A model generated the notes under the pieces. The model saw only the letters and a list, made by a program, of their open reading frames with translations, was not told the origin of the DNA and made no database searches. A stretch of DNA of 64,000 bases from Nitrospirota bacterium (GTDB lineage: Bacteria > Nitrospirota > Nitrospiria > Nitrospirales > Nitrospiraceae), in contig JACRLR010000015.1 of assembly GCA_016219645.1 (NCBI GenBank), positions 1 through 64,000 of the forward strand, written 5' to 3'. A program made the translations under genes and the position numbers. How positions within the stretch are numbered: position 1 is the first letter of the stretch; each line of letters starts with the position of its first letter. Positions 1-8,153 of the stretch are shown here, piece after piece.

Positions 1-157
1 AACCGTTCCCGGCGAGTGGGCTTGCGATACTGTTCAAACGTAACCTCGGCAAATGTCGATTGCTGCATGGGCGCGCCTCCCGTTCAGTGCTGCGCTACCC
101 TTAGCACATCATGAACGGAGAATAAATCAGACCTTCCTTAGGTTTTTACGAGAATTT

Positions 158-236
158 TGGTGGAGGGCAGGCGTTTCTACCGTCGTTAACCGACGCGCTT
201 GGCGTGACTATTCAAGGGGTTGCTTTAGTAGCTTAA
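158..236 (+). pseudogene. Displaced C-terminal tail of a serine recombinase at an attL-like relic
   Basis: The 14-bp sequence TGGTGGAGGGCAGG (158-171) equals the 3' end of the tRNA-Ala gene at 13316. Read in the same frame as the recombinase at 11670-13337, it continues as an open 21-codon tail ending LTDALGVTIQGVALVA and a TAA at 234-236. The tail just right of the core at 3889 is also 21 codons and ends LTDALRFDINVLAKVA; 10 of 21 residues are identical, and several codon differences are synonymous. This is seen directly. I infer that it is the left end of an older or related element whose recombinase body is gone. There is no start codon, so it is a gene fragment, not a gene. Confidence 0.72.
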
Positions 237-677
237 GAGTCTGACCTGCGGTTTACGAATTTCAGCTAGTCCAACCTCAGACATCCTAACCCCACAAGAA
301 ACCACAAACCGAGATGCTCCAGAAATGGGTGGAGATGGGGGTGATTTGTCCTGTCCTGGTAGCACCGTGGTAGCAAACTCTGATGTTGACGCCACGAGAT
401 TTGAAACCCCTGATGTCCTGGAGACTAGAGGGCACGATCTCATCTTATCGCTTCGATCTCAATCACTTACCGCAGAGTCAAAAGAACGGGATGCATCCGT
501 CAAAACCGATGGGACGTGATAGTTCTGTTATAGTTTAGCCACACTGAATGCAATGCGCGGTTAGGGTCCACTAGGGGAACCATTCTCCACGGCGTATCCC
601 ACGTCCCAACCACGGTTTCTTTTTCGAAGAGCACTCGACGCCACGATTCACGTGAGGCACGAACCCAGGAAGGGGGA
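237..677. other. Non-coding stretch, no gene seen
   Basis: Only short overlapping frames are present, without ribosome binding sites or recognisable domains. The word TGACCTGCGGTTT (242-254) recurs near 3669-3681, next to the other attachment-like site, which hints that the two junction regions share ancestry. I see nothing else here. Confidence 0.5.
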
Positions 678-706
678 TTGACAACGGAAGATATATTTGG
701 GATATT
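678..706 (+). promoter_or_regulatory. Sigma70-like promoter of the DUF6502 gene
   Basis: TTGACA (678-683) is followed after 17 bases by GATATT (701-706), 12 bases before the ATG at 718. There is no Shine-Dalgarno sequence, so the transcript may be nearly leaderless. The -10 box sits in a near-palindrome (GGGATATTAATCCC, 699-712) that could be an operator. Confidence 0.45.
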
Positions 707-717
707 AATCCCATAAA

Positions 718-1548
718 ATGACTCGCCATCACACACAACCGATCGTCGCGGCGCTCACCGTCTTGCTGCGCCCTCTCGTACGCATTCTTCTGCGGCACGG
801 TATCCCCTTCGATGTGCTGGCAGCGGTCGCGCGCCGGGTTTATGTGCGCGTGGCTGCCGAGGAATTTGTTCTGCCGGGCAGAAAACAGACGACCTCGCGG
901 GTTTCGATATTGACGGGCCTCACGCGTAAGGAGGTGCGGCGCATCATGACGACGGCTGACGTGGAGGATCAGGAGGCCACAGACCGGTACAACCGTGCGG
1001 CTCGTGTCATGGCCGGGTGGATTCGCGACAAGGATTTCCATGACGCAGCTGGTGAGCCGCTTGCCCTGCCGGTCGAGGGCAAGCCCGCGTCGTTCGGAGC
1101 ATTGGTACGATGCTACAGTGGAGATATGCCGGTCAGGGCGATGTTGGATGAGCTCCTCCGGGCTGGAGCGGTCAGGAAGACACGAGATGGGTGCATTCGC
1201 CTGCACGCTCGTTTCTATGTGCCGGAAAAGAGTGAAACGGAGAAGCTCCACATCCTGGGGACGGATACCGCAGATCTCATCGCGACGATCGCCCACAATC
1301 TCAAGGCCCAGACCGTTCCACGATTCCAGCGCAAAGTCATGTATGACAACGTACCGGTGGAAGCGGTTCAGGAATTTCAACGCCTGTCCGCTGATCGAGC
1401 CCAAGCCTTCCTGGAAGGCATCGATCGCTGGCTCGCACGACGGGACCGGGATGTCAATCCAGCCGTGAACGGAACGGGGCGCAAACGTGTCGGTCTCGGC
1501 ATTTATTATTTCGAAGAAGACTTTCAGGCCGGACAACCAAAGGACTAA
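718..1548 (+). CDS. DUF6502 family protein
   Basis: A soluble protein of 276 residues without signal peptide or membrane segment. The N-terminal half has the DUF6502 pattern: a conserved helical opening (VAALTVLLRPLVRILLRHG), an RQ-like basic helix (GRKQTTSRVSILTGLTRKEV, about 55-74) that resembles a helix-turn-helix, then FGALVRCYSGDMPVRAMLDE. No enzyme motif is seen. It sits four bases ahead of a DUF5666 lipoprotein gene, a pairing I know from other bacteria, which suggests that the two act together, with this one possibly a DNA-binding regulator. The function is not established. The gene lies between two attachment-like sites (158 and 3889) and may be island cargo. Confidence 0.8.
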   Translation: MTRHHTQPIVAALTVLLRPLVRILLRHGIPFDVLAAVARRVYVRVAAEEFVLPGRKQTTSRVSILTGLTRKEVRRIMTTADVEDQEATDRYNRAARVMAGWIRDKDFHDAAGEPLALPVEGKPASFGALVRCYSGDMPVRAMLDELLRAGAVRKTRDGCIRLHARFYVPEKSETEKLHILGTDTADLIATIAHNLKAQTVPRFQRKVMYDNVPVEAVQEFQRLSADRAQAFLEGIDRWLARRDRDVNPAVNGTGRKRVGLGIYYFEEDFQAGQPKD

Positions 1549-1551
1549 ACC

Positions 1552-2967
1552 ATGAGACACACAACCTTGTTTGCCACACTCGGTGCCGGTTTCTGTGTGC
1601 TGACCGCCTTGTCATGCTCCGGCGGAGGTGGAGGGGGGACCGGCGTAACGGCCTCGTCTTCGGTGAGTTCGGGTACCATCACGGGATTTGGCAGCGTCAT
1701 ACTGAACGGGAAGGAATATGACACTCAGAACAGCTCGTTCATGGTCGATGGACAGTCGGGATCGCAGACCGATCTCAAGGTGGGCATGGTCGTGACGGTC
1801 AATGGCTCCTTGTCCTCCACTGGCACAAGGTCAGCAGCGACCATCACTCAGGAAGATGTCGTGGAAGGGGCGATTCAATCCATTCCGGCGACGAACGACC
1901 GGATTGTGGTCTTAGGCCAGACGGTGTTGATCGACAACGGCACGACCCCCCCGAATATCAGTGGACTTCTCCTCGGAGACCTCGTGGAGGTGAATGGTTT
2001 CGTGACAGGCAAAGGGCTGATCACTGCCACGCTGATCGAGAAGAAAAGCCTGCCGCCTACCTGTGAGGTGAAAGGCATCGTCGAAAATCACAACAGCGGC
2101 GCGCAGACCTTTACCATCGGAGGTTTGACGGTGAACTACAGCGGCACGACCGACTTTAGCGACATGCCGAATCCGGCCGGTAACGCCTGGAATGATGTGC
2201 TGGTGGAAGTGAAAGGCAGTCCTTGCACACAAGCCTCTCAACCCCTGGTCGCCACCAAGGTTGAGCCGGAGGGGATCAACGTAGCGAATGCCGACGAGGT
2301 CGAGGTCGAAGGCGCAATTACCTTGTTCACTTCGTCTGCCAGCTTTATGGTCAATGGTGTGCCGGTGGTCACGAATGCAAGCACGTCTTTTGAAGGTGGT
2401 GTCGCTGGCGATTTGGCACTGGGCGTTGAGGTTGAAGTGGAGGGATCCTTGACCAACGGTGTACTGACGGCCAAGGAGGTGTCGTTCAGAGACAACGTGG
2501 AGGTCGAAGGCGATGCCGCCACTGTGACGCCGGGAGGCGCGACGCCCAATCTGACCGTGTCCGGTCTTCCCGGCATCACGGTGTTTGTCAATGCACAGAC
2601 CGAGTTCAAAGGGGGAATTTCCAACCTCGGTCAGCTTGGTGCTGGAGAACACGTCAGGGTCCGAGGCCGTCCGACCGGGACCAACACGGTTATTGCGGCG
2701 GAAGTTGAGAGACTCTCCGCGGACACCCGAGTCATCTTAGAGGGAGCGGTGCAATCAGTTGGCAATCCCAACGTCACGGTGCTTGGAGTTCTCATTAATA
2801 CGTCGTCGATTTCGGACAGTAACTTCAAAGGTCCTAACGAAGCCGCGATCGGTCGAACGGCCTTTTTCACTGCGGTAAAGGTGGAAACGTTGGTCAAGGC
2901 GCAGGGCGACTGGGATGGTGTTTCGGTCGTCTGGAGCGAAATCGAAATCGAGGGAGAGGACGATTAA
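1552..2967 (+). CDS. DUF5666 repeat lipoprotein
   Basis: A secreted protein of 471 residues. The signal peptide ends in a lipobox (LTALSCSGGGGGG, Cys about 23) followed by a Gly-rich linker, so it is probably anchored to the outer membrane. The rest is a string of about seven small beta units of the DUF5666 type, each with a pattern like GxVxxG...V.G..V.V.....F....DL..GxxVEVEG. The motif VEVEG recurs at least four times, and the C-terminus is very acidic (EIEIEGEDD). Repeated OB-like barrels suggest a surface binding role, but no ligand is known. It is probably cotranscribed with the upstream DUF6502 gene. Confidence 0.8.
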   Translation: MRHTTLFATLGAGFCVLTALSCSGGGGGGTGVTASSSVSSGTITGFGSVILNGKEYDTQNSSFMVDGQSGSQTDLKVGMVVTVNGSLSSTGTRSAATITQEDVVEGAIQSIPATNDRIVVLGQTVLIDNGTTPPNISGLLLGDLVEVNGFVTGKGLITATLIEKKSLPPTCEVKGIVENHNSGAQTFTIGGLTVNYSGTTDFSDMPNPAGNAWNDVLVEVKGSPCTQASQPLVATKVEPEGINVANADEVEVEGAITLFTSSASFMVNGVPVVTNASTSFEGGVAGDLALGVEVEVEGSLTNGVLTAKEVSFRDNVEVEGDAATVTPGGATPNLTVSGLPGITVFVNAQTEFKGGISNLGQLGAGEHVRVRGRPTGTNTVIAAEVERLSADTRVILEGAVQSVGNPNVTVLGVLINTSSISDSNFKGPNEAAIGRTAFFTAVKVETLVKAQGDWDGVSVVWSEIEIEGEDD

Positions 2968-3254
2968 GCGCGTGTCCCATTCTCGATCGGATCGTTGCCA
3001 AACGGTCATTGCGGAGGACTTGATCCTGGGAAACGGCTCGGAGTTCGCTGGGCAGGCATTGGATGCGTGGGCATTCCACGCGGGGGGGTGACCTTGTACG
3101 TTATTCAATGGAGGTAGTTCTATGAGGTGATCCGCGACCAAGTTCATGCAGTGATCATGAGGGTCGCGATGACGACAGGGAGGGCAACGATTCCGACCAC
3201 AGTGCGTCATAAAAACGTGTAACGCTCAGCAATCGCTGGCGCTCCTGCTCTCTC

Positions 3255-3327
3255 GGTACCCGCGGGGCGTCTCGACCTTGCGGGTACCCGGGCATTCCAA
3301 GACAGTGTGTTGGGCAGTCTTGGAATG
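3255..3327. terminator. Two adjacent strong hairpins
   Basis: GGTACCCGC (3255-3263) pairs perfectly with GCGGGTACC (3280-3288). CATTCCAAGAC (3293-3303) pairs perfectly with GTCTTGGAATG (3317-3327). Neither is followed by a clear T-run. They lie in the gene-free part of 2968-3860, downstream of the lipoprotein gene. They may be transcription terminators or remains of a recombination site; the sequence does not decide. Confidence 0.5.
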
Positions 3328-3860
3328 TGTAATTGCAGAGTTCGAAAAGGGTACAGTGCAGGCAGCCAGTCGTTGAAGCAAGTATCGGAGTGCTCATGTT
3401 GTGCTCAACGCCACCTCACTCCAGCTCATTCCATTCTATTGCAGCCAAAGTTCGGATCTCTCGCAAACCCTCGCTTTTCCCTAACTCTTGGCCAGACTTG
3501 GCCTGAATGAGTCTGAGTAGGCTAGGGTAGGATGACGAAAACCGTTTCCTGAACCGCTGTTCATCTGTAGCCGCTAGATAGCTTTTTTATCAAGAATCTC
3601 AATCCGTGAATTGCATATTCGAATCCTGTTTCTAACGCTGGTGCTGCAAATGCCACGATTCATCGTGTTGACCTGCGGTTTGTTAGTTCGCTGCGGCTCT
3701 AAATCGCTTGAGAGGGGCAGCAGTTCTCTGGTCTCGCTACCAGATTGCTACTGATGTTAGCTTGGAGCTTAGCCATGTTGCCATTCATGCGAATGAACCG
3801 GTGACCGCAACTTGGGTGGAGGTGCTTTGCCGAAACCTAGTCAGAAGCGAAAGAGAAGAT

Positions 3861-3882
3861 GTTTAATGCCTAGGCATTAAAC
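3861..3882. repeat. Perfect 22-bp palindrome next to attL
   Basis: Bases 3861-3882 (GTTTAATGCC, then its reverse complement TAGGCATTAAAC with the centre shared) form a perfect palindrome without a loop. It is followed by AATTTTT and then the attL core at 3889. On the other strand, the naive tRNA-Ala gene would have read into AAAATT and this palindrome, so it may be the original tRNA terminator or a protein-binding site. Confidence 0.65.
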
Positions 3883-3888
3883 AATTTT

Positions 3889-3967
3889 TGGTGGAGGGCA
3901 GGGTCAACTGGTGGGGTTGACCGACGCCCTGCGCTTTGATATCAATGTGTTAGCAAAGGTGGCGTAA
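3889..3967 (+). pseudogene. attL core plus displaced recombinase tail (alternative C-terminus)
   Basis: The 15-bp core (3889-3903) runs in frame into CAA CTG GTG and on to TAA at 3965-3967. If the element is excised, the recombinase frame from 13316 passes through the core into this sequence without a shift, giving a tail that ends LTDALRFDINVLAKVA. The predicted circular-form enzyme has 574 residues instead of 555. A stop codon (3878-3880) lies in frame just left of the core, so the tail is silent while integrated. GTCAAC (3903-3908) and GTTGAC (3916-3921) form an inverted repeat inside the tail. Confidence 0.8.
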
Positions 3968-3979
3968 GGGCGTGGCGTG

Positions 3980-4552
3980 CTAGTGGGGCTCCACCTTTAG
4001 CTTCCCATTCTCCATCGTCATTGTCCCAAACTTATTTATGTCTTCAGGGAAGCTACCTCCGTCCCAGAATAATTGCCATTCCACAGTAAAATTCTCCAGC
4101 GGAACTTTCAACGACATATTGCCGAGGTGCACGCTGCGTTCCTTGAACAGTGGGCTGTTCTGGGTTCCTCCCACCTTATAAACATCTTTCCCGTTAATTC
4201 TCACCCAGTCTGGGGTTCGCTTTTCCCACAGGTTGCGGTCTCCGAGACCAAACCGCTTAGGGGTATCCTCAGGAAATATGAATGTGTAATTGAAACCGTT
4301 CACGGTGTTCTTTCCGGCATTCCTGACCACGAACCGAATGTCATACTGCGGGCCATTGGGCGGGAACTCTCGAATGGTGACTTGAGGATCAAATCTAAGC
4401 TGGACGCTCTTATCAACAAAAAACGTCTCGTAGATCGAGTACCAACCATTAAACACGACAGGCACGACAGTGGCCAGAACTCCAATAATGAAAACCTTGT
4501 CCAGACGACGCTGTCGCCAATACCATAGCCACCATTGCCCCAGAAGGTTCAC
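3980..4552 (-). CDS. Membrane-anchored protein partnered with a PEP-CTERM-type protein
   Basis: The start is taken as the GTG at 4552-4550, which overlaps the stop of the upstream gene (GTGA), giving 190 residues. A short Trp-rich cytoplasmic start (WWLWYWRQRR) is followed by one membrane segment (VFIIGVLATVVPVVFNGWY, about 20-38). The remaining ~150 residues would lie outside the membrane and look like a beta-sandwich (FDPQVTIREF, YDIRFVVRNAG, FTVEWQLFWDGG). I do not recognise the family. The translational coupling suggests that it works with the secreted protein just upstream. A longer ATG start at 4723 overlaps that gene heavily and is unlikely. AT content is higher than in the neighbours, consistent with transferred cargo. 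Confidence 0.6.
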   Translation of the reverse strand: MNLLGQWWLWYWRQRRLDKVFIIGVLATVVPVVFNGWYSIYETFFVDKSVQLRFDPQVTIREFPPNGPQYDIRFVVRNAGKNTVNGFNYTFIFPEDTPKRFGLGDRNLWEKRTPDWVRINGKDVYKVGGTQNSPLFKERSVHLGNMSLKVPLENFTVEWQLFWDGGSFPEDINKFGTMTMENGKLKVEPH

Positions 4553-5277
4553 GCCTGAAGGCTCGACGACCGCATACCAATTCCAATTCCTAGAAGGGTG
4601 ATTATGCCAATCCCAAACAAAAGGGCGGACGCGGGCAAGGGTACCGGAGCAACAGTAGTAAGAGATGTGATAAGGCCCCTCATAACTGGCTGGCCCTGGT
4701 TGTTGAAGAACTGCAGTCGCCATGTGGCGGTTTGATTGAGGCCGTTGATGCTGGGAGGGGTCTCCGGGAGTGTCGTCTGGTTGTCTAACATCGTACCACT
4801 AGGGTCGGTGATGTCCAGGTTAAAGAGCGATGGCACGAACGTGTTGACGGGATAATAATTGGGGTTAAAGACGCGAGGCGTTAACAGAACCTGCGCGTGG
4901 TATTCGTCATTCAGAAAGAAATTCACAAGGTCGATATTTGTTTCCGACGGGGGGGCTGTGAACGGCACCGTATAGTCGCCAATCGTGATGGAGCCCTGCG
5001 TAATGGGGCTGATATTTATCGCGCCGCCTACCCCGAAACGGCCAGAATTGCCAGGAGTCGAAGTGTCAACTGTGTAACGACCAGAAAACGGAAGAGCTTC
5101 GTGAAATCCGTTCACACCCGTACCATTGAGCGCTTTAATCTGGCTAGGAACCTCGGCGATAGTCCCATTGAAATAAAAGGTAACCAAAGCGGCTTCCGAG
5201 GGCATTGTCCATACTGCAAGTGACTGTCCAAGGATAATGGACATGATAAAGAATATGGATTTGAAATGAGAGTTCAT
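4549..5277 (-). CDS. Secreted protein with VPLPAS (PEP-CTERM-type) sorting signal
   Basis: The start is ATG 5277 (MNSHFKSIFFIMSI). An N-terminal signal peptide ends near AVWTMPSEAA. The body is beta-rich (GTIAEVPSQI, GRYTVDTSTPGNSGRFG, QGSITIGDYTVPF). The C-terminus has VPLPASALLFGIGIITLLG followed by a polar end, the layout of the VPLPA variant of PEP-CTERM signals cleaved by exosortases: motif, hydrophobic stretch, then basic residues (here only one Arg, MRSSS). It is expected to be exported and processed at the inner membrane for the envelope or exopolysaccharide layer. Its place at the left end of the element, opposite in strand to the phage-like genes, marks it as cargo. Confidence 0.72.
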   Translation of the reverse strand: MNSHFKSIFFIMSIILGQSLAVWTMPSEAALVTFYFNGTIAEVPSQIKALNGTGVNGFHEALPFSGRYTVDTSTPGNSGRFGVGGAINISPITQGSITIGDYTVPFTAPPSETNIDLVNFFLNDEYHAQVLLTPRVFNPNYYPVNTFVPSLFNLDITDPSGTMLDNQTTLPETPPSINGLNQTATWRLQFFNNQGQPVMRGLITSLTTVAPVPLPASALLFGIGIITLLGIGIGMRSSSLQA

Positions 5278-5504
5278 AATCGCCCCTTCCAGTGCGGTGT
5301 GCCTAAGATTTGGCAAGGGATGCTAGGCGAAAAAAAAGTTCTTGTCAATCTGGCTGGTGAGGCGAGGTCGGCGCAAGCTCGTTTACATTTGGGTTGGTGG
5401 GACTGCATAGTGACGCCGTGGGCCGCTAGGGTAGCTCCCGAACAACCGACTCCTCATCGGTTTGCGGCCCTACAATCCTGAGGGCGTCAATGAGGGGACG
5501 CATC

Positions 5505-6047
5505 ATGAAGAAGATCCCGCCAAAGCCCATCCCACCATGGCTGCGCAAGATTATTGATGAGGCCGAGGACCCTGCCGCCTGTATGCAGGCCATCCGGCGC
5601 GTGGTGATGCCAGTATGGCGGAAAGCACACCCCCGCCGCAAAAAGACAGGCCCACGCCTTGACCCTGTCCTCGTTCGGGATGCGGTGATGAATGTGTTGG
5701 GCAACTTGTCGCCCAAGGCCTTCAATGCCATCACCTACAAATGGTTTATTCAGGAAGTACAAAAGGAGTTGGGTGGGAGTCACTACAAAAAGCGTGATGA
5801 AAAGCGGGAAGGTGTGGGTCACCCGTATAACGCCAACCTGATCCGTCGGGTGACCCGCCATGTGATGGTGACCATTCCTGAGTCCAACGTCCCCCCCAAC
5901 CTGCTCACCCGCCGGCGTCAGTGGAAACTGGACCCAGCTCTGGCTTACACACGGCCGGTGATCTTTGCCGCCGAACTGGACGGAGAACAGTTCTACCTCC
6001 CCGCAACCGCCACCTGGACCGATCAAGTAAAAAAGTCAAAAAAGTGA
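5505..6047 (+). CDS. Hypothetical basic protein of the element
   Basis: 180 residues; ATG 5505 is preferred over 5490 because GAGGGG sits about eight bases before it. It is very basic (KKIPPKPIPPWLRK, RKAHPRRKK, KKRDEKRE, ending VKKSKK), has no signal peptide, and contains a helical middle (LVRDAVMNVLGNLSPKAFN). The composition fits a nucleic-acid-binding protein. I do not recognise the family. It opens the plus-strand gene series of the element, 200 bases after the divergent PEP-CTERM-type gene, so the gap probably holds divergent promoters. Confidence 0.6.
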   Translation: MKKIPPKPIPPWLRKIIDEAEDPAACMQAIRRVVMPVWRKAHPRRKKTGPRLDPVLVRDAVMNVLGNLSPKAFNAITYKWFIQEVQKELGGSHYKKRDEKREGVGHPYNANLIRRVTRHVMVTIPESNVPPNLLTRRRQWKLDPALAYTRPVIFAAELDGEQFYLPATATWTDQVKKSKK

Positions 6048-6103
6048 CACGAAGTTACTGAACTCAGTATCATGTTTGCTGGGTTTTTTGTAGTAAGGGC
6101 GGT

Positions 6104-6484
6104 ATGGTACGCCGCCGCCCACAGCAAGCCCCCGCACCAGCCTACCCAAGCCGTGAGTGGACCCGCCTGGCCGCTAAGTCCCTGTATGACCCCCCTGGGG
6201 TAACCATTTCCATCGGCAACTTCCACTTCATAGTCTTTGAAAACTACTCCGCCAGGTCTGTGTACTTGCATTGTGCAGAAGGGTTGTACACGGCCGCCAA
6301 GCAGGAGAAGGCCAAGGACTGGACCAAGTTTGTTCAAGCGGAACATGCCCGACGCCTAGCCCTGTGGTACGCCCAACAACTGGCCCTGCCCCGCAAGCGG
6401 CGCGCCAAAATCATGGTGCCGTGGCTGGACCCCGATCCCAGGAACCTGGCCCCTGCGGATCGGCAACATGAGGTGGGGCAATGA
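6104..6484 (+). CDS. Hypothetical protein of the element
   Basis: 126 residues, soluble. A Pro-rich start (RRRPQQAPAPAYP) leads to a compact region (GVTISIGNFHFIVFENY) and a basic helix (FVQAEHARRLALWYAQQLALPRKRRAK). It is coupled to the next small gene through ATGA at 6481-6484. The family is not recognised. Confidence 0.55.
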   Translation: MVRRRPQQAPAPAYPSREWTRLAAKSLYDPPGVTISIGNFHFIVFENYSARSVYLHCAEGLYTAAKQEKAKDWTKFVQAEHARRLALWYAQQLALPRKRRAKIMVPWLDPDPRNLAPADRQHEVGQ

Positions 6485-6618
6485 AGGCCGTCCCACTCAC
6501 TGCCGCAGATCGCGAATATTTGACCAACTTGTTGGCAGAAATGTTGGTGAATGAATACCGGCGGGAGGTGAAGAACGATGACGAGCGGCATGAGGACCCG
6601 AAAGGAGAAGTGCAATGA
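6481..6618 (+). CDS. Small acidic hypothetical protein (45 aa)
   Basis: An ATG at 6481 overlaps the preceding stop (ATGA), and the TGA at 6616-6618 overlaps the next start (ATGA at 6615), so three genes are translationally coupled. The 45 residues are mostly one charged helix (LTNLLAEMLVNEYRREVKND). A Shine-Dalgarno-like AAAGGAG near its end serves the next gene. The function is unknown; the coupling is the main evidence that it is real. Confidence 0.55.
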   Translation: MKAVPLTAADREYLTNLLAEMLVNEYRREVKNDDERHEDPKGEVQ

Positions 6619-7334
6619 ACGCAGAGTTGATATGCATTCCTGTAACCCCAAACCTGCCGGTGGTCCTGGCCGATGCGGGCTTGCCCGTAGTGGAGCCCAC
6701 CCTACAGGAGTGGGCGGACATGATCATGGCGGCATCCGGTGAGGCGGTGGAGCGGATCATGGCCATTGGTCTGGTATTGCTGGCGGCAAGAAAATCCGTC
6801 AAGCACGGACAGTGGGAAAAAATGTTCAAGGGCCATCCGCAGGCCATTGACCGGCCCGTTCCCTTCTCAGTCACGGCGGCCAAAATGCTCATGGCGGTGG
6901 CGGCGCATGCCATCCTCGCAAATCGTAACCTGTGTAACGATTTGCCCCCCAGCTACCGCGCCTTGTACGAACTGTCCCTCCTGCCTCATGAAGTACTGAC
7001 CATGCTCATGGCATTTGGTCAAATCACACCGGAGACCACCGTGTCCCAGGTGAAGGCCTGGCGGGAATTCTATACAGGCACAATCCTAAACAAGGATGTG
7101 AAGCGCCGTATCCGCCAGGCCTACAGTTTTGCGAAGGAGGTCAATGTCCTTAATGACAGTCAGGCACAACTCTATCTCTTTTGGGGCAACGTGGCCGGTG
7201 AACTCCGTGGTGAGACTGTGAATTGGACACAGAAGAAAGGGAAGCGGCAACCAGACCCTTGCGTGACCCATCGGTGCCCAGACTGTGGGCACGAACACGT
7301 GGATTGGCGCAGTGATGTGGGGAACCATGAATAG
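6615..7334 (+). CDS. DUF3102-like phage protein with C-terminal zinc motif
   Basis: 239 residues, preceded by AAAGGAG. The middle resembles phage DUF3102 proteins: GLVLLAARKSVKHGQWEKMF, then SVTAAKMLMAVA and LPPSYRALYELSLLP (about 50-130). This family is often near phage replication genes and has a ParB/KilA-like helical look. The C-terminus has CVTHRCPDCGHEHVDW, a possible zinc-binding Cys/His group. It lies directly ahead of the replication initiator, so a role in DNA replication or partition of the element is likely but inferred. Confidence 0.6.
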   Translation: MNAELICIPVTPNLPVVLADAGLPVVEPTLQEWADMIMAASGEAVERIMAIGLVLLAARKSVKHGQWEKMFKGHPQAIDRPVPFSVTAAKMLMAVAAHAILANRNLCNDLPPSYRALYELSLLPHEVLTMLMAFGQITPETTVSQVKAWREFYTGTILNKDVKRRIRQAYSFAKEVNVLNDSQAQLYLFWGNVAGELRGETVNWTQKKGKRQPDPCVTHRCPDCGHEHVDWRSDVGNHE

Positions 7335-7382
7335 TGGATTGGACGGCATGCGATTTTTCACAAGGCAAATGAGGACACAGAA

Positions 7383-8153
7383 ATGCCCTGGATTGAAAGT
7401 CACACGGTCCTAGTACGACACCGAAAAGTGGTCCAGGGTGCGCATGCACTCAACATCACTCCGGTGTATTTCGTGGGGCATCTTACTGTCTTCTGGCATA
7501 CCGTTTTGGAGCAACAAGAGGATGGGGATTTAACCAATTGGCCCGATGAAATGATTGCCCATGCCGCGGCCTATACAGGGGACCCCAGCGCCTTTGTGGC
7601 AGTGTTACAAAGCCAAAAATTACTTGATGGCAAAGTGGTGCACGACTGGCTTAATTATGCCGGTCGGTATCTAAAGAATAAATACAAGACTGCTAACCCT
7701 GGGAAACTTAAAGCAATTTACAAGTTACATTCAGTCCGACTAAAGTCCGACTTCAGTCCGACTAAAGTCTGCCTTCAGTCTGCCCACCTAACCATACCTA
7801 ACCTAACCAGACCTAACCAACCAAACCAAAGAGAAGAAAAGACTGTACCCGCGTCCACAACTGCGACGACGCAGGATGACCACGCCGATAGGGCAGAAAC
7901 ATTCTGGAAAATGTGGCCGGCCAATATGCGAAAAGTGGCCAAGGGTGAGGTGGAAAAGTGGTTCCAAAACCACAAGCCCACGGCGGAACAGTTTTCAATA
8001 ATGCTGGCCGCCCTGGAGGCCCATGTGAAAAGTGAACAGTGGACCACGGAGAACGGGCAGTGGATTCCATTGCCCATGACCTGGTTGAACCAGGAACGCT
8101 GGACGGCCACCGTGGCACCAGTGCCGACGAAAAGGCGAATCATAATCACGTGA
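7383..8153 (+). CDS. Phage-type replication initiator, O/DnaD-like
   Basis: 256 residues. The N-terminal third (VLVRHRKVVQGAHALNI, DEMIAHAAAYTGD, FVAVLQSQKLLDG) has the winged-helix pattern of phage replisome organisers. The C-terminal part (FWKMWPANMRKVAKGEVEKW to IPLPMTWLNQERW, about 185-245) is the typical end of phage replication proteins. Between them, a low-complexity linker is encoded by 11-bp tandem repeats (7733-7787) that look like iterons. Lambda O is the classical case of an origin inside the initiator gene. I infer that the element replicates autonomously after excision. Confidence 0.7.
   Translation: MPWIESHTVLVRHRKVVQGAHALNITPVYFVGHLTVFWHTVLEQQEDGDLTNWPDEMIAHAAAYTGDPSAFVAVLQSQKLLDGKVVHDWLNYAGRYLKNKYKTANPGKLKAIYKLHSVRLKSDFSPTKVCLQSAHLTIPNLTRPNQPNQREEKTVPASTTATTQDDHADRAETFWKMWPANMRKVAKGEVEKWFQNHKPTAEQFSIMLAALEAHVKSEQWTTENGQWIPLPMTWLNQERWTATVAPVPTKRRIIIT
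7733..7787 (+). repeat. Five tandem 11-bp iterons, putative origin
   Basis: Units read AGTCCGACTAA, AGTCCGACTTC, AGTCCGACTAA, AGTCTGCCTTC, AGTCTGCCCAC with no gaps. They are followed by a C/A-rich stretch of CTAACC-type words (7787-7830). They lie inside the coding linker of the replication gene. Tandem spacing of one helical turn is typical of initiator-binding iterons. Confidence 0.65.

Noticed and set aside
53-244. 63-residue frame over the left attachment-like site
   Set aside because: It is in a different frame from the recombinase tail, has no ribosome site and no homology that I recognise.
571-1560. 329-residue minus-strand frame opposite the DUF6502 gene
   Set aside because: No family pattern; the plus-strand gene has the DUF6502 signature and a promoter.
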